DNA of 64,000 nucleotides from Falcatimonas sp. MSJ-15 (GTDB lineage Bacteria; Bacillota; Clostridia; Lachnospirales; Lachnospiraceae): assembly GCF_018918265.1 (NCBI RefSeq), contig NZ_JAHLQC010000003.1:124001-188000 (forward strand), in the 5' to 3' direction. Below the pieces are notes generated by a model, which saw only the letters and a program-made list of their open reading frames with translations, made no database searches and had not been told where the DNA came from. Position 1 is the first letter of the stretch. Each line of letters starts with the position of its first letter. Below, in pieces: positions 1 to 8,605 of this stretch. The position numbers were made by a program, and so were the translations under genes.

Positions 1-1
1 A

Positions 2-1621
2 ACAGATGCCCAGGAAACCGAAGATTACCTTTATCTGGCAGACATTCTTCAGACAGAACTTATACCACTCTTTGAGAAGATGCAGGATGTTATTAAAAAA
101 ACCGAAGCTAATCTATATGATGAATATGATTATATGCAGAGTAATAAGATGCATTTAGAAGTGTTATTAGAGTCATTACAGACAGAATATAGTAAGATGG
201 ATGATACTGATAATAATGAATCACAAAAGATATTATCAAAGATAAAAAAAGTCAAAGAATTGCTGACAATAATAGAATCATATAAAATCGATAATATAGA
301 CTATTCGGAATACATTATTCAGTCTGCGATTAATGGTGAACTTACTATGCAGATGGGAACGACAGGAATTCATATACATAGCACAGTTAATCCGACAGCT
401 GAGGGGCGTAACTTTGCACAGGAATACTACAGAATAGAATATAATAGCTATATAGTATTAGGAATTGGTCTTGGATATCATGTAAAAGAACTGCTTAATA
501 TGTATGCACCACAGATAATAGTTGCAGAATCAGATATTAATATGCTTATGCTTGCACTTATTAATATGGAATTTGAAGAATTAGAGGACGGCAGGCTGCA
601 GATAATATATGACAAAGACTATACAGAGCTTGCAACTTATATAACCGGAGAAAGAGATGAGAAGATAGTAATCTATGCACCGGAATTAAAGAATGCAATG
701 AAGATAAATGAACAACAGTTAAGTATATTATCAGACATAAAATCAGAGAATGATATCTCAGATATTTTAAAAGAAGAATTATTAAAAAAGAAAAGAATAT
801 ACGAAAAAATTAAGCAGATATTTATTAGAGAAAGCTCTGTTAGAAACAATGAGAAGAGAATGAATCTTAACTTTAAATACAATATAGCGAATTGTACACA
901 CTATGTGGATGAGATTGAAGACAGATTCAAGGGTAAGAAAGTAATAATAGTAGCAGCGGGTCCGTCTCTTGATAAGAATGTGGAACAGCTAAAAACAATA
1001 GATAGAAAAACTGATGAATATGTAATTCTTGCAGTAGGAACAGTATATAAGAAATTATTGAATATGGGAATAAAGCCGGATTATGTAATAATAATTGAGG
1101 CAAACGAGAATATAATAAGTCAGATAAGCGGTGTAGAAGATAAGGAAGTACCTTTATTAATTCTTTCAACAGCATATAGAGAGCTTGCGAGAAAATACCA
1201 AGGGAAAAAATATCTAATAGATCAATATGAATATGACCATGCAGAAGACCATGCCCAAAAATATGGCTATAAATTATATTCAACCGGAGGTTCAGTGACT
1301 ACAACAGCAACAAGTGTAGCAATAACATTAGGAGCAAGAACTATTATATTCATAGGATTTGACTTATCATATCCGGATGGCATAAGTCATGCAGATGGGA
1401 CATTAGGTAAGAAGAAACTTGACACTACAGGATTCGTTGGAGTTGAAAGTATAGATGGTACGATAGTATATGCTACGAATGTATTCATCATCTACCGCAA
1501 TTGGATAGAAAACGAGATTAAAAAGCACCATGATATCGAATTTATAGACGCAACCGAAGGTGGTGCAAAGATTGCCGGAACAAAGATAATGTCACTTGAG
1601 AATGCACTTAAGAAAAAATAG
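2..1621 (+). CDS. MAF-type flagellin glycosyltransferase (DUF115/MptE-like), 5' end cut
   Basis: The frame is open from base 2, so the gene starts upstream of the window; the ATG at 80 is internal. About 539 residues are visible. The first ~130 look acidic and helical. Around visible residue 315 there is a nucleotide-binding-like GPSLDKN motif after a hydrophobic strand (VIIVAAGPSLD), and near residue 450 comes GGSVTTTA then FIGFDLSYPDG; both are hallmarks of the DUF115 / motility accessory factor family. In that family MAF proteins transfer nonulosonic acids such as pseudaminic acid to flagellin before export. A FliD-like gene follows at 3350 and a pseudaminic acid operon lies at 16.6 kb, which fits this role. 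The exact sugar donor cannot be read from sequence. Confidence 0.8.
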   Translation, partial: TDAQETEDYLYLADILQTELIPLFEKMQDVIKKTEANLYDEYDYMQSNKMHLEVLLESLQTEYSKMDDTDNNESQKILSKIKKVKELLTIIESYKIDNIDYSEYIIQSAINGELTMQMGTTGIHIHSTVNPTAEGRNFAQEYYRIEYNSYIVLGIGLGYHVKELLNMYAPQIIVAESDINMLMLALINMEFEELEDGRLQIIYDKDYTELATYITGERDEKIVIYAPELKNAMKINEQQLSILSDIKSENDISDILKEELLKKKRIYEKIKQIFIRESSVRNNEKRMNLNFKYNIANCTHYVDEIEDRFKGKKVIIVAAGPSLDKNVEQLKTIDRKTDEYVILAVGTVYKKLLNMGIKPDYVIIIEANENIISQISGVEDKEVPLLILSTAYRELARKYQGKKYLIDQYEYDHAEDHAQKYGYKLYSTGGSVTTTATSVAITLGARTIIFIGFDLSYPDGISHADGTLGKKKLDTTGFVGVESIDGTIVYATNVFIIYRNWIENEIKKHHDIEFIDATEGGAKIAGTKIMSLENALKKK

Positions 1622-1630
1622 AATGTATAA

Positions 1631-1708
1631 AAATTACCTGAAAGGTTAAATTTATATTGACTAATATTGCTCTGAATGATATTCTAAAATTACCTTTGAG
1701 GTAAATTT
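1631..1708 (+). promoter_or_regulatory. higBA promoter flanked by two near-palindromic operators
   Basis: A sigma-A promoter is visible: TTGACT at 1657-1662, 17-base spacer, TATTCT at 1680-1685. It is bracketed by two related imperfect palindromes, 1631-1653 and 1687-1708, each with the half-sites AAATTACCT and AGGT(T)AAATTT. This arrangement suits autorepression by the HigB-HigA complex encoded just downstream. The autorepression is inferred from other TA systems. Confidence 0.7.
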
Positions 1709-1724
1709 AGAAAGAGGTGATGTG

Positions 1725-2021
1725 TTGGAAATTTCGTACAAAAATAACAAGATTAAAAAGGTTTGTACGGATGCCAAAACTTCAGATAGAGCTTATGGCA
1801 AAGAAATGTCAGAGAAAATACAGATGAGAATTGATGAAATCAGAGCAGCTGATACAGTTGAAGACATGATTAAATTTAAGATAGGAAGATGTCATTCTTT
1901 GCACAATAATCGAAAAGGTCAATATGCAGTCGATTTGGTTCATCCGTACAGATTAGTATTTGAAAAACATGGTAATGAGATACAGGTAGCTCATATCATG
2001 GAAATAGTTGATTATCATTAA
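1725..2021 (+). CDS. higB: HigB/RelE-family toxin
   Basis: A 98-residue protein of the type II toxin family RelE/ParE, HigB branch (plasmid maintenance killer type), a ribosome-dependent mRNA endonuclease in characterised members. The C-terminal half carries the family pattern RCHSLHNNRKGQYAVDL...YRLVFE. The start is either GTG 1722 or TTG 1725; TTG was chosen because it gives the usual M-E-I-S N-terminus and a 7-base gap from the GAGG at 1714-1717. The antitoxin starts 24 bases downstream with its own ribosome binding site, the toxin-first order typical of higBA. Confidence 0.8.
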   Translation: MEISYKNNKIKKVCTDAKTSDRAYGKEMSEKIQMRIDEIRAADTVEDMIKFKIGRCHSLHNNRKGQYAVDLVHPYRLVFEKHGNEIQVAHIMEIVDYH

Positions 2022-2045
2022 GAAAAATAGATAGGAGGTAGCACT

Positions 2046-3098
2046 ATGGTGAGAAGTCGCAGTTATATCGCAACACCACCTGGAGCAACAATTAAGGAGC
2101 AGCTTAATGACAGAAAAATGAGCCAGAAAGAATTTGCAGCTAGGATGGATATGTCGGAGAAACATATTAGCAAATTGATAAATGGAGATGTACAGCTGAC
2201 TCCGGATGTAGCTGTAAGATTAGAAATGGTACTTGGAGTTCCAGCAAAATTTTGGAATAATCTAGAGGCTATTTACAGAGAAAAATTAATTAAAGTCGAA
2301 GCTGAGAATAAAATGGAAGAAGATGAGAGGTTAGTAAAACAACTTCCATATAATGAGATGGCAAAATATGGATGGGTTAAAGAAACACGAGATTCAAAAG
2401 AAAGAGTAGTAAATTTGAGAAAATACTTTGAAGTGGTTGAATTATCTTTGCTTGAAAATAGTCAAATTACAAGAATTGCATGTAGGAGACTAGCAGTTAC
2501 AGAAAAGGGAGATTTCGCATTATTAGCATGGGCACAAGAAGCCAAGTTAATAGCAAGAGATATTCAGACAGAAGCTATAGATATTAAGAGTATGATAAAA
2601 GTTATTCCACAGATTAGAAAAATGACATTATTAAAGCCAGAAGAATTTGCTGTGCAACTTAAATCATTATTAGCTAAATGTGGAGTAGCACTTGTTTTTT
2701 TACCTCACCTGAAAGGCTCTTTTTTGCAAGGAGCTTCCTTTATAGATGGTAGCAAAATAGTAGTTGGATTAACCGTTAGAGGAAAAGATGCAGATAAATT
2801 TTGGTTTAGTCTGTTTCATGAGTTAGCACATATTGTACTAGGACATATTGGTAAACCTAATGGTACAAGTGAGGAAGATGAGAAAGATGCAGATATATGG
2901 GCAAGAGATATTTTGATATCAAAGGAAGAATTTGAAAAGTTTAAGCAAAAAAAAGATTATTCTCAAACAAGCGTTTACAAATTTGCAAAACAGCAAGGGA
3001 TAGCATCGGGAATTGTTGTTGGGCGCTTACAAAATGAAGGCTGTATAAAACATAGTATGTTAAATGATTTAAAAGAGCATTATGAGATTGTCATATAA
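2046..3098 (+). CDS. higA: HigA-type antitoxin fused to an ImmA/IrrE metallopeptidase domain
   Basis: 350 residues. Residues ~15-75 form a HigA/XRE helix-turn-helix (SQKEFAARMDMSEKHISKLINGD in the recognition region). The C-terminal half is an ImmA/IrrE-like zinc peptidase with HELAH at about 258-262 and a downstream acidic stretch EEDEKDADIWARD that can supply the third zinc ligand. ImmA proteins cleave XRE repressors, so here antitoxin and peptidase share one chain. Such fusions occur in Firmicute TA modules; self-cleavage or stress-driven loss of the antitoxin would be the obvious hypothesis but is inference. It overlaps nothing and has the RBS AGGAGGT at 2034-2040. Confidence 0.8.
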   Translation: MVRSRSYIATPPGATIKEQLNDRKMSQKEFAARMDMSEKHISKLINGDVQLTPDVAVRLEMVLGVPAKFWNNLEAIYREKLIKVEAENKMEEDERLVKQLPYNEMAKYGWVKETRDSKERVVNLRKYFEVVELSLLENSQITRIACRRLAVTEKGDFALLAWAQEAKLIARDIQTEAIDIKSMIKVIPQIRKMTLLKPEEFAVQLKSLLAKCGVALVFLPHLKGSFLQGASFIDGSKIVVGLTVRGKDADKFWFSLFHELAHIVLGHIGKPNGTSEEDEKDADIWARDILISKEEFEKFKQKKDYSQTSVYKFAKQQGIASGIVVGRLQNEGCIKHSMLNDLKEHYEIVI

Positions 3099-3169
3099 TA
3101 AGTAAAGATGTTAATAACTTTAAAAGTATGGTAAAAATAATTGTTTATATATTTTTAATCATATCAATA

Positions 3170-3198
3170 ATGACAAAAGACTCAACATATTGTATACT
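3170..3198 (+). promoter_or_regulatory. Promoter for the FliD-like gene
   Basis: ATGACA at 3170-3175, 17-base spacer, TATACT at 3193-3198. It gives a predicted start near 3205 and a leader of about 145 bases before the ATG at 3350. The leader contains the inverted repeat GTAGTGT (3213) / ACACTAC (3264) enclosing a second stem, and a 9-bp hairpin at 3288-3313 shortly before the ribosome binding site. Confidence 0.55.
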
Positions 3199-3349
3199 AT
3201 ATTTATAAGGCGTAGTGTCACTGTCAGTAATTCTATATTTATAATATAGAGATATAGGCATGTACACTACAATGGTAAGGTGTAGGTCCCTAAAGAAAAA
3301 ACCGTCTTTGGGGTGAGTTATTTGGTTCCACATGGAGGTGGATAGAGTT

Positions 3350-4612
3350 ATGATTAGCAGTGTATATAATTATTATATGGATACATATTATGGAAAGAGA
3401 TATAATACCCGTAATGTGTCCACAAGACCGGAAGAGCTTAAGAAACTCTGTGTTTCAATTGCTAAGAATAATCAGAACTCTTTTTTATATAGATTTGAAC
3501 CATCAGAATCTTTTTGCAAGTATGCAATAGATCTAAAAGAATGTGGAATAGGATTAAAAGCACTGACTAATGAACTTAACACAAGTAACCCGGACTATGT
3601 GATGCAGAAGTACAAGGCATTTTCTGGTGATGAAAGTGTAATAGAGGCGGTTTTTACAGGTAATGACAGCGAACAAAGTGATGACATAAGTGTAAGAGTA
3701 GAACAACTTGCCACAAGCCAGGTTAATACAGGATATGTGTTAAAAGATGATGAACTGGATTTTACACCTGGTAAGCACAGTTTCAAAGTAGAATGTGGAA
3801 GTTCGATATATGACCTTCAGTTTACTGTTAGGGAGAATGAACGTAATCAGAATATACTTAACAGAGTCGGTGCACTTATAAACCGTAACCATATAGGAAT
3901 TAAAGCGAGCGTTGTTCATGGTGAACAAGGTTCAGCATTACGGCTTGAATCGGAGAATACAGGCACAGGAATAACAGAACCATATCTTTTTGGTATTAAT
4001 TATGAAGACGATGACGAAGCAGATATACTTGGAATAGACTATATAAGCAGATATCCGTCAAACAGCTCATATTATATTAATGGAGAACACTATACATCTT
4101 CTGATAATATAGTGCATTATAGAGATATGTACATTCTGAAACTTAATGGTATATCACAGGATGCAATCGATATACACACATCGTATGATTCAGAATCAAT
4201 ACTTGGTAACATAGGAAGTCTTATAGGAAGCTTCAATCATTCTGTGCAGCTTGCAAAAGGTAGTGAAGATACATCATTAAAATCATCGTTACTTCTTAAG
4301 AATCTTACAGACATAGCAGATGAATCGCTAAAGACAATGGATATATATGGAATTGATGTAGATGATGCAGAGGGTATTAAGATAGACAGCGATAAGCTTA
4401 AGAGCTATCTTGACAGCGAAGAATGTAAGAATATTCTTGCAAAGCTTGACCAATTCAAAGAGCAGCTTTCCAAAAATGCAGATAACCTGATTATAGATCC
4501 ACTTAATTATGTTAATAAAGTGCTGATATCATATAATAATCCATCAAAACCATACTTTTCAGCTTATAAGATATCACTGTATGCAGGAATGATGTTTAAT
4601 TATTATTTATAG
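3350..4612 (+). CDS. Flagellar cap/hook-associated protein 2 (FliD)-like protein
   Basis: The frame opens at 3332, but the GGAGGTG at 3334-3340 is itself the ribosome binding site, so the ATG at 3350 is the start (420 residues). Residues ~105-125 carry the VRVEQLATSQ signature of the HAP2/FliD N-terminal domain. A flagellin_IN-like stretch follows (GKHSFKVECG ... ILNRVGALINRNHIGIKASVV ... LRLESENTGTG). The C-terminal part is helical. It resembles a FliD paralogue rather than a full-length cap protein, since it lacks the usual long C-terminal coiled coil. Its place beside the MAF gene supports a flagellar role; whether it caps the filament is unproven. Confidence 0.65.
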   Translation: MISSVYNYYMDTYYGKRYNTRNVSTRPEELKKLCVSIAKNNQNSFLYRFEPSESFCKYAIDLKECGIGLKALTNELNTSNPDYVMQKYKAFSGDESVIEAVFTGNDSEQSDDISVRVEQLATSQVNTGYVLKDDELDFTPGKHSFKVECGSSIYDLQFTVRENERNQNILNRVGALINRNHIGIKASVVHGEQGSALRLESENTGTGITEPYLFGINYEDDDEADILGIDYISRYPSNSSYYINGEHYTSSDNIVHYRDMYILKLNGISQDAIDIHTSYDSESILGNIGSLIGSFNHSVQLAKGSEDTSLKSSLLLKNLTDIADESLKTMDIYGIDVDDAEGIKIDSDKLKSYLDSEECKNILAKLDQFKEQLSKNADNLIIDPLNYVNKVLISYNNPSKPYFSAYKISLYAGMMFNYYL

Positions 4613-4622
4613 ATATGGAATG

Positions 4623-4661
4623 ACAAAATAGCTATGAGTTTGTTGCTCATAGCTATTTTGT
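4623..4661. terminator. Strong hairpin terminator after the FliD-like gene
   Basis: A perfect 16-bp stem, ACAAAATAGCTATGAG against CTCATAGCTATTTTGT, with a 7-base loop. The A-rich and T-rich ends would let it work in either direction. Confidence 0.85.
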
Positions 4662-4711
4662 CTGATATGGAATTCGTATTATAAAACAATTATAAACTCT
4701 ACTTACAAGAC

Positions 4712-4740
4712 TTGACGATGCTTGCAATGTATGATATATT
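4712..4740 (+). promoter_or_regulatory. Promoter of the rpmG-secE-nusG-rplKA operon
   Basis: TTGACG at 4712-4717, 17-base spacer, TATATT at 4735-4740: a near-consensus sigma-A promoter 90 bases before rpmG. Confidence 0.8.
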
Positions 4741-4829
4741 AGACTAGCATTGGAAGAAGTCTTTTTTTTATGCCCAAAAATAGAGGCATGGAAAAATTGC
4801 AAATTTGAATTAAAGCGGAGGTGGAAGTT

Positions 4830-4979
4830 GTGCGCGTAAAGATAACATTGGCATGTACAGAATGTAAACAGCGTAATTACAACATGACAAAGGATAAGAA
4901 AACTCATCCAGACAGAATGGAGACTAAGAAGTATTGTAAGTTCTGTAAGTCACACACATTACACAAAGAGACAAAGTAA
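4830..4979 (+). CDS. rpmG: 50S ribosomal protein L33
   Basis: A 49-residue protein starting at GTG behind a GGAGGTG at 4817-4823. The sequence [17 protein letters not shown]...CKFC has the two CxxC pairs of the zinc-binding form of L33, a large-subunit protein near the E site. It is first in the rpmG-secE-nusG block, its usual position in Firmicutes. Confidence 0.93.
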   Translation: MRVKITLACTECKQRNYNMTKDKKTHPDRMETKKYCKFCKSHTLHKETK

Positions 4980-5010
4980 TAATCTTATTATTTAATTACG
5001 AGGTGAGAAT

Positions 5011-5220
5011 ATGAGTGAGACAGCAGCAGCTAAGGAAAAAGCTCCAAAAAAGAGCTTTTTTAATGGCCTTAAGGCTGAATTTAATAAGATAATTTGGCCT
5101 GATAAGAAGTCACTTACCAAGCAGAGTATAGCAGTAACAGTTATCTCAGTAGTACTTGGTCTGATTATCGCACTGTTAGATTTGGTAATTAAATTCGGTG
5201 TAGAAATTTTAGTAAAATAA
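5011..5220 (+). CDS. secE: Preprotein translocase subunit SecE
   Basis: 69 residues with a charged N-terminus, the conserved FNKIIWPDKKSL amphipathic segment (residues ~27-38), and one C-terminal membrane helix (about 43-65). This is the short single-span form of SecE, the clamp that stabilises SecY in the translocon. It starts at an ATG behind GAGGTGAG and precedes nusG by 16 bases. Confidence 0.95.
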   Translation: MSETAAAKEKAPKKSFFNGLKAEFNKIIWPDKKSLTKQSIAVTVISVVLGLIIALLDLVIKFGVEILVK

Positions 5221-5236
5221 AAGAAAAGGTGATTTT

Positions 5237-5758
5237 ATGTCAGAGGCAGCTAATTGGTATGTAGTTCATACCTATTCAGGCTACGAAAACAAGGTTAAGA
5301 TTGACATTGAGAATACAATTAGAAACAGAAAACTTGAAGACCAGATCTTGGAAGTAACCGTACCAATGCAAGATGTGGTTGAAGTTAAGAACGGTGCTAA
5401 GAAGCAGGTTCAAAAGAAGATGTTTCCGGGATACGTTCTTATCAATATGATAATGAACGATGATACATGGTATGTAGTTCGTAACACAAGAGGTGTTACA
5501 GGTTTCGTAGGACCTGGGTCAAAACCGGTTCCCCTGACAGAAGCCGAGATGAAGCCACTTGGTATCAAGACAGTCCGAGATGCAGAAGTTGATTATGGTG
5601 TTGGTGACAGCATCCTTGTTACATCTGGGGTATGGAAAGATACAGTTGGAATCGTCACTCGTATTAGCCAGGAGAAACAGATTGTTACAATCAATGTCGA
5701 TATGTTTGGTCGTGAAACACCAGTAGAATTAAGTTTCACAGAAGTTAAGAAAATGTAG
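5237..5758 (+). CDS. nusG: Transcription elongation/termination factor NusG
   Basis: 173 residues, the normal length. The NGN domain begins NWYVVHTYSGYENKVK and contains VKKQVQKKMFPGYVLI-like and VRNTRGVTGFVG segments. The KOW domain (about 120-173) has GDSILVTSGVWKDTVGIV. NusG binds RNA polymerase and couples it to ribosomes or modulates pausing. It is co-transcribed with secE and upstream of rplK. Confidence 0.96.
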   Translation: MSEAANWYVVHTYSGYENKVKIDIENTIRNRKLEDQILEVTVPMQDVVEVKNGAKKQVQKKMFPGYVLINMIMNDDTWYVVRNTRGVTGFVGPGSKPVPLTEAEMKPLGIKTVRDAEVDYGVGDSILVTSGVWKDTVGIVTRISQEKQIVTINVDMFGRETPVELSFTEVKKM

Positions 5759-5797
5759 AGTGTATATTCACACAAGGCAATGCGTCCGGATAACGGA

Positions 5798-5827
5798 ACG
5801 TGGGAGGGAAATCCCCGCCAATACCAC
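5798..5827 (+). promoter_or_regulatory. L1-type autoregulatory leader, copy upstream of rplK
   Basis: The mRNA segment starts CGTGGGAGGG and ends ATACCAC. GTGG (5800-5803) can pair with CCAC (5824-5827) around an asymmetric internal loop and a short GC stem, the layout of ribosomal protein L1 binding sites. The same pattern recurs before rplA. Regulation by L1 is inferred from known systems. Confidence 0.6.
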
Positions 5828-5848
5828 ATAATTTAGGAGGTGCCTAAA

Positions 5849-6274
5849 ATGGCAAAGAAAGTTACAGGTTATATTAAATTACAGATTCCTGCAGGAAAGG
5901 CAACACCTGCTCCACCAGTTGGTCCAGCATTAGGTCAGCATGGTGTTAACATTGTACAGTTTACAAAAGAGTTCAATGCTAAGACAGCAGATCAGGACGG
6001 AATGATCATTCCTGTTGTTATTACAGTTTATGCTGATAGAAGCTTCAGCTTCATCACAAAGACACCACCTGCAGCAGTTCTTCTTAAGAAAGCTTGCAAC
6101 ATCAAATCAGGTTCAGCTGTACCTAACAAGACTAAGGTAGCTACAATTTCAAAAGCAGAAGTTCAGAAGATCGCTGAACTTAAGATGCCTGATTTAAATG
6201 CTGCATCATTAGAAGCTGCAATCAGTATGATTAGCGGTACTGCAAGAAGTATGGGAATCACAGTAGAAGAATAA
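5849..6274 (+). CDS. rplK: 50S ribosomal protein L11
   Basis: 141 residues, the family length, beginning [16 protein letters not shown]. The upstream in-frame GTG at 5840 lies inside the GGAGGTG ribosome binding site and was rejected as start. Contains the proline-rich hinge [14 protein letters not shown] and the C-terminal RNA-binding domain with [12 protein letters not shown]11 forms the GTPase-associated centre with 23S rRNA and the L10-L12 stalk. Confidence 0.96.
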   Translation: MAKKVTGYIKLQIPAGKATPAPPVGPALGQHGVNIVQFTKEFNAKTADQDGMIIPVVITVYADRSFSFITKTPPAAVLLKKACNIKSGSAVPNKTKVATISKAEVQKIAELKMPDLNAASLEAAISMISGTARSMGITVEE

Positions 6275-6313
6275 TCTACTGCCCGGTATAATTAACTATT
6301 AACAACAAAAAAA

Positions 6314-6344
6314 ACGTGGGAGGGTTTACTCCCGATAATACCAC
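6314..6344 (+). promoter_or_regulatory. L1-type autoregulatory leader, copy upstream of rplA
   Basis: A second copy of the leader seen before rplK: GTGGGAGGG, short loop, CCCGATAATACCAC. GTGG 6316-6319 pairs with CCAC 6341-6344, and GGG 6322-6324 with CCC 6331-6333. It ends just before the AGGAGG of rplA. Confidence 0.6.
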
Positions 6345-6361
6345 TAGGAGGTTATTTAATT

Positions 6362-7057
6362 ATGAAACACGGTAAAAGATATGCAGAAGCTGCTAAATTA
6401 GTAGATCGTGCAACTCTTTATGAAACAGCAGAAGCAATTTCTTTAGTTAAGAAATCAGCTGGTGCTAAATTTGATGAAACAATCGAAGCTCATATCAGAA
6501 CAGGTCTTGACGGACGTCATGCTGATCAGCAGATTCGTGGTGCTGTAGTACTTCCACACGGAACTGGTAAATCAGTTAGAGTTTTAGTTTTCGCTAAAGG
6601 TGATAAAGCAGCAGAAGCAGAAGCAGCTGGTGCAGAATTCGTAGGCGGAGAAGAATTAATTCCAAAGATTCAGAACGAAGGATGGTTCGATTTTGATGTT
6701 GTTGTTGCAACTCCAGATATGATGGGTGTTGTTGGTCGTTTAGGTCGTGTACTTGGACCAAAAGGCTTAATGCCTAACCCAAAAGCTGGTACAGTAACAA
6801 TGGACGTTACAAAAGCTGTTAACGATATCAAAGCTGGTAAGATTGAATACAGACTTGACAAGACTAACATTATCCATGTGCCAATCGGAAAAGCTTCATT
6901 TGATGAAGAAAAATTAGCGGACAACTTCCAAACGCTTATGAATGCAATCGTTAAAGCTAAACCAAGCACAGTTAAAGGTCAGTACTTAAAGAGTATTACT
7001 TTAACATCAACAATGGGTCCTGGTGTAAAACTTAACCCTAATAAGTTTCTTGCTTAA
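6362..7057 (+). CDS. rplA: 50S ribosomal protein L1
   Basis: 231 residues, full length. Diagnostic segments are the [14 protein letters not shown] start of domain [18 protein letters not shown], and the domain II block [21 protein letters not shown]1 forms the mobile stalk at the ribosomal E site and in many bacteria represses its own operon by binding the leader mRNA; candidate sites lie before both rplK and rplA here. Confidence 0.96.
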   Translation: MKHGKRYAEAAKLVDRATLYETAEAISLVKKSAGAKFDETIEAHIRTGLDGRHADQQIRGAVVLPHGTGKSVRVLVFAKGDKAAEAEAAGAEFVGGEELIPKIQNEGWFDFDVVVATPDMMGVVGRLGRVLGPKGLMPNPKAGTVTMDVTKAVNDIKAGKIEYRLDKTNIIHVPIGKASFDEEKLADNFQTLMNAIVKAKPSTVKGQYLKSITLTSTMGPGVKLNPNKFLA

Positions 7058-7071
7058 TTAGTAAAAAACGA

Positions 7072-7100
7072 TTGACAAATAGAGATTAATATGCTAGAAT
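7072..7100 (+). promoter_or_regulatory. Promoter of rplJ-rplL
   Basis: TTGACA at 7072-7077, 17-base spacer, TAGAAT at 7095-7100: a near-consensus sigma-A promoter directly upstream of the L10 leader. Confidence 0.85.
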
Positions 7101-7106
7101 AACATA

Positions 7107-7236
7107 GCATTATGACTGCCGTAGACAGTAGGTGCCGCAAGGCTTAAGGTGAGAACGCCTACCGAGGAATGATTGATATGCTCATTTAATTATGATATAT
7201 ATCAGCCTCTCTGTCTAAGGACAGAGAGGTTTTTTT
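7107..7236 (+). promoter_or_regulatory. Ribosomal protein L10 leader with terminator
   Basis: A structured leader of the L10 type (the kind catalogued as the L10 leader in Rfam). It has a kink-turn-like region around GTAGACAGTAGGTGCCGCAAGG...GAACGCCTACCG. It ends in an intrinsic terminator: CCTCTCTGTC (7206-7215), TAAG loop, GACAGAGAGG (7220-7229), then seven T. In known cases L10(L12)4 binds the leader and promotes early termination. Confidence 0.8.
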
Positions 7237-7303
7237 GTGCTATTCATGTCAGACATGAACACATATATCGGCGTCACGCAAATATATAAGGAGGTGCACA
7301 ATA

Positions 7304-7798
7304 ATGGCAAAAGTAGAATTAAAGAAACCAATAGTTGAAGAGATCAAAGAAGCTCTTAATGGAGCACAGGCAGCTGTAGTAGTTGACTATCGTGGACTTA
7401 CAGTTGAACAGGATACAGCTCTTCGTAAACAGTTAAGAGAAGCTGGTGTTGTATACAAAGTATATAAGAACACAATGATCAATTTAGCTGTTAAAGGTAC
7501 AGAATTCGAAGCTTTAGTTCCACATCTTGAAGGACCTACAGCTATCGCAATTTCTAAAGAAGACGCTACAGCTCCAGCAAGAATTTTATATAACTTCGCT
7601 AAGACAGCAGAAGCTCTTGAATTAAAAGCTGGTGTGGTAGACGGTACTTACTATGATAACGATGGAATCAAAGTTATCGCAACTATCCCATCAAGAAACG
7701 AATTACTTTCAAAATTACTTGGAAGTATTCAGTCACCAGTTACAAACTTTGCTCGTGTTATTAAGCAGATCGCTGAGAAGAACGAAGAAGTTGCATAA
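7304..7798 (+). CDS. rplJ: 50S ribosomal protein L10
   Basis: 164 residues, usual length. It opens MAKVELKKPIVEEIKEAL with the conserved AAVVVDYRGLTVEQDTALRKQLREAGVVYKV fold; the N-terminal half binds 23S rRNA and the C-terminal helix holds the L12 dimers. Strong AAGGAGGTG ribosome binding site. It follows an L10-type attenuator and precedes rplL, the usual autoregulated pair. Confidence 0.96.
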   Translation: MAKVELKKPIVEEIKEALNGAQAAVVVDYRGLTVEQDTALRKQLREAGVVYKVYKNTMINLAVKGTEFEALVPHLEGPTAIAISKEDATAPARILYNFAKTAEALELKAGVVDGTYYDNDGIKVIATIPSRNELLSKLLGSIQSPVTNFARVIKQIAEKNEEVA

Positions 7799-7884
7799 TC
7801 TAAGTTTATGCATGTAACAAAACTATAAGAACAATAAGTAAATTATCGTAGATATACGAAATTTTGAAATGGAGGATATTAATA

Positions 7885-8247
7885 ATGACAACTCAGGAAA
7901 TTATTGAAGTAATCAAAGGTTTAACAGTATTAGAATTAAATGATTTAGTAAAAGCATGTGAAGAAGAATTCGGCGTATCTGCAGCAGCAGGTGTTGTAGT
8001 TGCAGCAGCAGGCGGTGCAGCAGCAGCTGAAGAAAAGACAGAATTCGATGTTGAATTAACAGAAGCTGGCCCTAACAAAGTTAAAGTTATCAAAGTAGTT
8101 CGTGAAGTAACAGGACTTGGCTTAAAAGAAGCTAAAGAAGTAGTTGACGGAGCTCCTAAGGTAGTTAAAGCTGGTGCTAGCAAAGAAGAAGCTGAAGAAA
8201 TCAAGACAAAACTTGAAGCTGAAGGCGCTAAAGTTACTCTTAAATAA
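7885..8247 (+). CDS. rplL: 50S ribosomal protein L7/L12
   Basis: 120 residues from the ATG at 7885, which follows GGAGG at 7871-7875; the longer frame from TTG 7864 runs through that site and is not used. N-terminal dimerisation domain ([22 protein letters not shown]), Ala-rich hinge at about 38-53, and C-terminal domain with [21 protein letters not shown], which recruits translational GTPases. Confidence 0.96.
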   Translation: MTTQEIIEVIKGLTVLELNDLVKACEEEFGVSAAAGVVVAAAGGAAAAEEKTEFDVELTEAGPNKVKVIKVVREVTGLGLKEAKEVVDGAPKVVKAGASKEEAEEIKTKLEAEGAKVTLK

Positions 8248-8279
8248 TTTTAGTTATAAAGTTAATAAAGAGAATTCCA

Positions 8280-8308
8280 GGGGATATGCGAAAGCATATC
8301 CCCTTTTT
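8280..8308 (+). terminator. Terminator/attenuator between rplL and rpoB
   Basis: A perfect 10-bp stem GGGGATATGC / GCATATCCCC closed by a GAAA tetraloop and followed by five T. Partial readthrough here could set the ratio of ribosomal protein to RNA polymerase synthesis. Confidence 0.88.
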
Positions 8309-8385
8309 GAACTTAAATCTCATATCTTGGCTCTTTGCGGGGAGTGGGGTAAAATCCATTTTTTATAAAACTTCTGCAAGAAGTA

Positions 8386-8414
8386 TTGACACTACAAAAA
8401 ACTTGTGTTAATAT
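8386..8414 (+). promoter_or_regulatory. Promoter of rpoB-rpoC
   Basis: TTGACA at 8386-8391, 17-base spacer, TAATAT at 8409-8414. It leaves a leader of about 185 bases before rpoB that contains the inverted segments ATTCATAATTCAG... / CTGAGTTATGAA (about 8460-8516). Confidence 0.8.
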
Positions 8415-8605
8415 GGAAAATGCACTATTGTGGTAATGTGTGCCTGTTTGTAGAAAGATATTCATAATTCAGTTGTATATCATTAGTTTCAAAAATGATA
8501 TATTGCTGAGTTATGAAGTGATTTATAACAAAATTGTACCAATAATTAGTGCAAGAACCTAATATTAATAATAAATTTCAATATCAAATAAGGGGTGAAA
8601 CGTCA

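Noticed and set aside
927-1283. 118-residue minus-strand ORF inside the MAF gene
   Set aside because: Antisense shadow with low-complexity Leu/His composition and no ribosome binding site.
4662-4829. tRNA gene between the terminator and rpmG
   Set aside because: No cloverleaf or T-loop consensus was found; the segment holds only the promoter and leader.
8174-8368. 64-residue ORF overlapping the rplL end
   Set aside because: Out-of-frame shadow of rplL continuing through the rplL terminator.
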